A stretch of DNA of 64,000 nucleotides from CAYMZZ01 sp964395095 (GTDB lineage: Bacteria; Bacteroidota; Bacteroidia; Chitinophagales; Chitinophagaceae), in NCBI GenBank assembly GCA_964395095.1, contig CAYMZZ010000012.1:62001-126000 (forward strand). Reading direction: 5' to 3'. The notes under the pieces are model-generated. The model saw only the letters and a program-made list of their open reading frames with translations, made no database searches and was not told the DNA's origin. The translations under genes were made by a program, and so were the position numbers. Below, in pieces: positions 60,558-64,000 of the stretch (positions are counted from its first letter, which is position 1; every line of letters begins with the position of its first letter).

Positions 60558-60610
60558 TTCTATGCATAAAAAAAGGGAACCCAGTGGGTTCCCTTTTTTT
60601 ATGCATAGAA
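60558..60610. terminator. Bidirectional terminator, 26-base perfect inverted repeat
   Basis: 60558-60583 and 60585-60610 are exact inverse copies; the stem core GGGAACCC/GGGTTCCC with an AGT centre is flanked by seven A and seven T, then ATGCAT on both sides. It ends the fasciclin gene and, on the other strand, purL. Confidence 0.95.
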
Positions 60611-60688
60611 GGTGATGACAGGATGGATGAACGTAAAATAGATTTCTTTTCAATCGCTGTTGCTTCCTCCTGTTTTTATTATTGCCGC

Positions 60689-62905
60689 TTATCCAACTAC
60701 AACTTCATTGCTGAGGTGCTTTTCTATTGCGGTATCGTACAATTCTTTCCAGCCCTCGATATCGCCCCAGAATTCGCCGTCAACTGCCAGTTCGGAATCA
60801 GTAACCACGCCGATTTTAGTGAAAGGGAAATCACCCAGGAAGGCTTCCAGTTCCTTCACTTTACCGAGAGCCACGCTCACCACTACCCTGCTTTGACCTT
60901 CACCAAAGAGGAAAGCGTCTTTGCGCAGATCACCCTGGGTAGCTACGGAGAAGCCTAACCCTGATGCGAAACCGCTTTCGCAGAGGTTTACAAACAAACC
61001 GCCTTCACTGATATCGTGAGCCGAGTGAATTAAACCCGCCTTGATTAGCGCCGCCAGCTTGCGCTGCAGGGCATATTCTTCTTCCAACTCAAAACGGGGA
61101 GCGGGCGAATGTTTCACCCCTTTCAACTGGTAGAGGTATTCAGAACAATTGATATCATCCGTCATTTTACCCAGCACATAGATAATGTCGCCCGCAGCAT
61201 TAAACTGCAAGCTGGTCTGGTAACGGATATCATCCAGTAATCCCACCATGCCGATGGTAGGTGTGGGATAAACGGGACCATCGGGGTTTTGGTTGTAGAA
61301 GCTCACATTACCACCCGTTACAGGCGTTTCGAAGCGGCGACAGGCATCGCCCATTCCCTTGATGGCCTGTACAAACTGATAATACACTTCGGGATCGTAA
61401 GGGTTGCCAAAGTTGAGGCAGTTGGTTACGCCCAAAGGCTCTCCTCCGCTGCAAACGATATTGCGGGCGGCTTCGGCCACGGCGATCATGGCTCCTTTAT
61501 AGGGATCAGAATATACATAGCGGCTGTTGCAATCCGTAGTAATGGCCAGGGCCTTGTTGGAGCCCTTGATCAGCACCACTGGAGCATCGGTGGGCTGGTT
61601 AGTGCTGGCATTGACGGTACCTACCATGCTATCATACTGCGTATAGATCCAGCGCTTGCTCGCGATGGTTGGCAATTGAATGAGCGCTTCGGCCACCTCG
61701 CGCAGGTCGCCTGGCTCCGCCACCGTAGCGGCATCAAATGCATTAATTTTTTGCAGGTAGGCTGGCTCACGATAAGCGCGATCATATTGGGGAGCACCGC
61801 CACCGAGCACCAACTCTTCTGCCGGAATTTCAGCATCCAGTTCTCCATTCATATAGAAACGGAGCAGGCCATCGTCGGTTACTTCTCCGATAACGGCACA
61901 GGGCAGATCCCATTTTTCAAACACTTTTTGCACTTCTGCTTCGCGACCCTTTTGGGCCACCAGCAACATGCGTTCCTGGCTTTCGCTCAGCAACAATTCC
62001 CAGGTTTTCATATTGGCCTGTCGGGTGGGTACTTTTTCAAGGTCAATCCGCATACCCACTTTGCCTTTGGCACTCATTTCGGCGGTGGAGCAAATGATGC
62101 CCGCCGCACCCATATCCTGCATACCCACCACTGCGCCGGTTTGTATCACTTCGAGACAGGCTTCCAGTAGTTTCTTTTCCTGAAAAGGATCACCCACCTG
62201 CACGGCCGGCAGTTCCTGGGCACTTTCTTCGGTAATGTCTGCCGAAGCGAATGAGGCGCCGCCAATTCCATCTTTACCGGTGGCGCTTCCCACAAACATT
62301 ACGGGGTTGCCTTTGCCTTCTGCAGTAGCCGAAACGGTTTGCCCCGCTTTCACGATGCCCACGCTCATGGCGTTTACGAGCGGATTGGTATGATAGCAAT
62401 TATCAAAATATACTTCCCCTCCTACAGTGGGTACGCCAAAGCAGTTGCCATAATGTCCAATGCCATGCACCACACCGGAAAGCAGGTGCTGGGTCTTATC
62501 TTCTTCCAGATGGCCAAAGCGAAGTGAGTTTAATGCGGCAATGGGTCTTGCACCCATGGTAAAAATATCGCGGTGAATACCACCCACACCGGTGGCGGCT
62601 CCCTGAAAGGGTTCGATGGCCGAAGGGTGGTTGTGCGACTCAATCTTGAATACAACGCCCAGCCCATCGCCTATATCCATCAATCCCGCGTTTTCCTCTC
62701 CCGCCTTTACCAGCATACGACCACCTTCACGGGGAAGGGTTTTCAGCCATTTAATTGAATTTTTATAGCTGCAATGCTCGCTCCACATACCACTGAAGGC
62801 GCAGAGCTCATTGAAATTGGGTGTACGTCCCAATTTCTGCTTAATTAATTCAAATTCCTCTTCGGTCAGCCGAAGCTGTTGTGCGGTCTTAACTGTTATT
62901 TCCAT
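60689..62905 (-). CDS. purL: Phosphoribosylformylglycinamidine synthase subunit PurL (small type)
   Basis: Converts FGAR to FGAM in purine synthesis. At 738 residues this is the small form that works with separate PurS and PurQ, which are not in the window. AIR-synthase-type blocks are FKIESHNHPSAIEPFQGAATGVGGIHRDIFTMGARPIA near the start, GVPTVGGEVYFDNCY, and VTGGNVSFYNQNPDGPVYPTPTIGMVGL in the second half, with SAHDISEGGLFVNLCES near the end. The start is ATG at 62905. Confidence 0.97.
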   Translation of the reverse strand: MEITVKTAQQLRLTEEEFELIKQKLGRTPNFNELCAFSGMWSEHCSYKNSIKWLKTLPREGGRMLVKAGEENAGLMDIGDGLGVVFKIESHNHPSAIEPFQGAATGVGGIHRDIFTMGARPIAALNSLRFGHLEEDKTQHLLSGVVHGIGHYGNCFGVPTVGGEVYFDNCYHTNPLVNAMSVGIVKAGQTVSATAEGKGNPVMFVGSATGKDGIGGASFASADITEESAQELPAVQVGDPFQEKKLLEACLEVIQTGAVVGMQDMGAAGIICSTAEMSAKGKVGMRIDLEKVPTRQANMKTWELLLSESQERMLLVAQKGREAEVQKVFEKWDLPCAVIGEVTDDGLLRFYMNGELDAEIPAEELVLGGGAPQYDRAYREPAYLQKINAFDAATVAEPGDLREVAEALIQLPTIASKRWIYTQYDSMVGTVNASTNQPTDAPVVLIKGSNKALAITTDCNSRYVYSDPYKGAMIAVAEAARNIVCSGGEPLGVTNCLNFGNPYDPEVYYQFVQAIKGMGDACRRFETPVTGGNVSFYNQNPDGPVYPTPTIGMVGLLDDIRYQTSLQFNAAGDIIYVLGKMTDDINCSEYLYQLKGVKHSPAPRFELEEEYALQRKLAALIKAGLIHSAHDISEGGLFVNLCESGFASGLGFSVATQGDLRKDAFLFGEGQSRVVVSVALGKVKELEAFLGDFPFTKIGVVTDSELAVDGEFWGDIEGWKELYDTAIEKHLSNEVVVG

Positions 62906-62935
62906 GGAAAATTAAAAAAGGGTCATGAAGATGCG

Positions 62936-62943
62936 CAAAGCTA
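62936..62943 (-). promoter_or_regulatory. -7 promoter element for purL
   Basis: Minus strand TAGCTTTG, a TAnnTTTG match, 30 bases upstream of the purL start. No riboswitch-like fold was recognised in the short leader. Confidence 0.5.
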
Positions 62944-63049
62944 CAAATTTGAAAGCGTTCGGAAAGGATTGGCGCTTGCATTGTGCAAAAATAGCCCGAA
63001 GACTATAATAATCAGCGGTATTGGCTATTTTGCGGCAAACTGCGCCCCA

Positions 63050-64000
63050 TTGGACTACCTGCTGTTTATCGCTTACCTGCTTCTGTTTACCTGGCTGGTA
63101 ACCCGTCTCCGGTTTTTTCGCGAATCGGGTATCAGCCGCCCCCTCCTCATCATGCTCTTTTTGCTGAAGGTGATGGCGGGAATTTTTTATGGCTGGATGG
63201 GCGTGTATTATGCCGGCACGGCTCAAATGGTGGACACCTGGCATTATCATGAACAGGCGCGTATTGAATATGCCATTCTTTGGGATAATCCGGGAGAATA
63301 TTTCAGCAACCTCTTCATCAGCCATTACCCGGGTGGCTATGGCGGCTTCTTTGCCTCGTCCGACTCCTACTGGAATGACCTGAAGTCGAACGTATTCATC
63401 AAATTCGTTTCCATTCTGCATTTCTTTAGCCTGGAGAACTATTATGTCAATGTCATATTCTATTCCTTTCTCAGTTTTTTTGGACCGGTAGCCTTGTTTC
63501 GGGTGTTGAAGGAACAGTACCCCCGGCAGAGGATCCCCATACTGATCGGAATTTTTCTGGCCCCTTCCTTTCTGTACTGGTGTAGCGGATTGCACAAAGA
63601 AGGATTTCTGTTTTTGGGATTGAGCCTTATTGTTTATCACAGTTATCGGCTGATGCAGAGCAGAACAGGATATGGTTTGCGGATTGGCTGCATTTTCCTG
63701 GGGCTGCTCCTGCTTTTTTTACTTCGCAATTTCCTGATCGTGGTGCTGCTGCCCGCGCTGCTGGCCTGGGTGCTGGCCAGGCGGTATCCTGCGCGACAAC
63801 ATTATATTTTTGCGGGAGTATATGCTTTGTTTGTGCTCCTGTTCTTTACTACCCGGTATATTGACGAACGATTCAATATGCCCCAGGTTGTGGTTGACAA
63901 GCAACAGGCTTTTTTGAAGCTTCAGGGTTATTCCAGTATTGCCATCAGCGAGTTGGAGCCCAGCGCGGCCAGTTTCCTTCTCAATACCCCGCAGGCCATT
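63050..64000 (+). CDS. Large multi-pass membrane protein of unknown function (runs off window)
   Basis: A frame open to the right edge, at least 317 residues, with about seven hydrophobic segments visible. It begins MDYLLFIAYLLLFTWLVTRLRFF if TTG at 63050 is the start; no in-frame ATG exists upstream near the promoter region. The hydrophilic part has YYAGTAQMVDTWHYHEQARIEYA and HYPGGYGGFFASSDSYWNDLKSN. The pattern resembles polytopic glycosyltransferase-C or polysaccharide polymerase-like proteins of Bacteroidota, but no motif proves it. It is divergent from purL. Confidence 0.75.
   Translation, partial: MDYLLFIAYLLLFTWLVTRLRFFRESGISRPLLIMLFLLKVMAGIFYGWMGVYYAGTAQMVDTWHYHEQARIEYAILWDNPGEYFSNLFISHYPGGYGGFFASSDSYWNDLKSNVFIKFVSILHFFSLENYYVNVIFYSFLSFFGPVALFRVLKEQYPRQRIPILIGIFLAPSFLYWCSGLHKEGFLFLGLSLIVYHSYRLMQSRTGYGLRIGCIFLGLLLLFLLRNFLIVVLLPALLAWVLARRYPARQHYIFAGVYALFVLLFFTTRYIDERFNMPQVVVDKQQAFLKLQGYSSIAISELEPSAASFLLNTPQAI

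Noticed and set aside
61289..62170. A 293-codon plus-strand frame opposite purL
   Set aside because: It is antisense to an intact purL and shows no protein family features.

Overview
The window looks like chromosomal DNA of a Bacteroidota bacterium, most likely of the Chitinophagaceae. The lineage signs are promoters of the phylum type (TTTG, about 20 bases, TAnnTTTG), weak Shine-Dalgarno sites, a Thermus/Bacteroidetes-type long isocitrate dehydrogenase, GLPGLI-like and DUF4382 proteins, and many signal-peptide and lipobox proteins. No rRNA, tRNA, CRISPR array, transposase or phage gene was seen.

Layout. 1-9.3 kb: a DMT transporter, a LysR regulator divergent from a degenerate PurK-like ATP-grasp protein plus isocitrate dehydrogenase, a small unknown protein, a DUF6671 protein, a Sua5-type tRNA modification enzyme, a Crp-family regulator, an AhpD-like protein and a LacI regulator. 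9.3-16.6 kb: two acyltransferases, ribosomal protein S1, a secreted protein of unknown function, an HI0933-like flavoprotein and methionine aminopeptidase. 16.8-29.2 kb: one long minus-strand S10-spc operon, rpsJ-rplC-rplD-rplW-rplB-rpsS-rplV-rpsC-rplP-rpmC-rpsQ-rplN-rplX-rplE-rpsN-rpsH-rplF-rplR-rpsE-rpmD-rplO-secY, with a promoter before rpsJ and a terminator after secY. 29.4-33.4 kb: a beta-helix protein, a membrane protein of the lysylphosphatidylglycerol synthase/UPF0104 type and a DUF4382 lipoprotein. 33.7-36.1 kb: fusA as its own unit with a long leader. 36.3-42.6 kb: a TetR-controlled RND efflux operon. 42.7-44.2 kb: a histone H1-like protein and rpsL-rpsG. 44.3-52.2 kb: ilvE, rdgB, an ECF sigma factor with a probable anti-sigma factor, a thioesterase, aroE with a phosphosulfolactate synthase homologue, and a TPR protein. 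52.4-64 kb: a GLPGLI-like protein, yidC, pyrG, an amidohydrolase, a lipoprotein, proC, a fasciclin lipoprotein, purL and the start of a membrane protein.

The usual str-S10-spc-alpha supercluster is in pieces. rpsL-rpsG, fusA and S10-spc are separated by unrelated genes, and the alpha part (infA, rpmJ, rpsM, rpsK, rpsD, rpoA, rplQ) is absent after secY/map.

The most unusual signal is non-coding. At least a dozen intergenic gaps carry arrays of short tandem words, mostly 7 bases and some 8, often exactly five heptads (35 bases). They are commonly arranged as two inverted arms. The word differs from locus to locus, but at most loci the two arms of one locus match each other. The arrays abut stop codons and sometimes supply them together with the last few codons. 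Five of these pairs lie between ribosomal protein genes, where the transcript could fold into intercistronic hairpins. This resembles the heptanucleotide STRR repeats of cyanobacteria in form, but the paired, locus-specific, stop-codon-abutting arrangement is not one I recognise.

Other regulatory signals are two matching TetR operators, one placed inside a promoter spacer; a terminator-like hairpin in the fusA leader; and a structured stretch between rpsJ and rplC.
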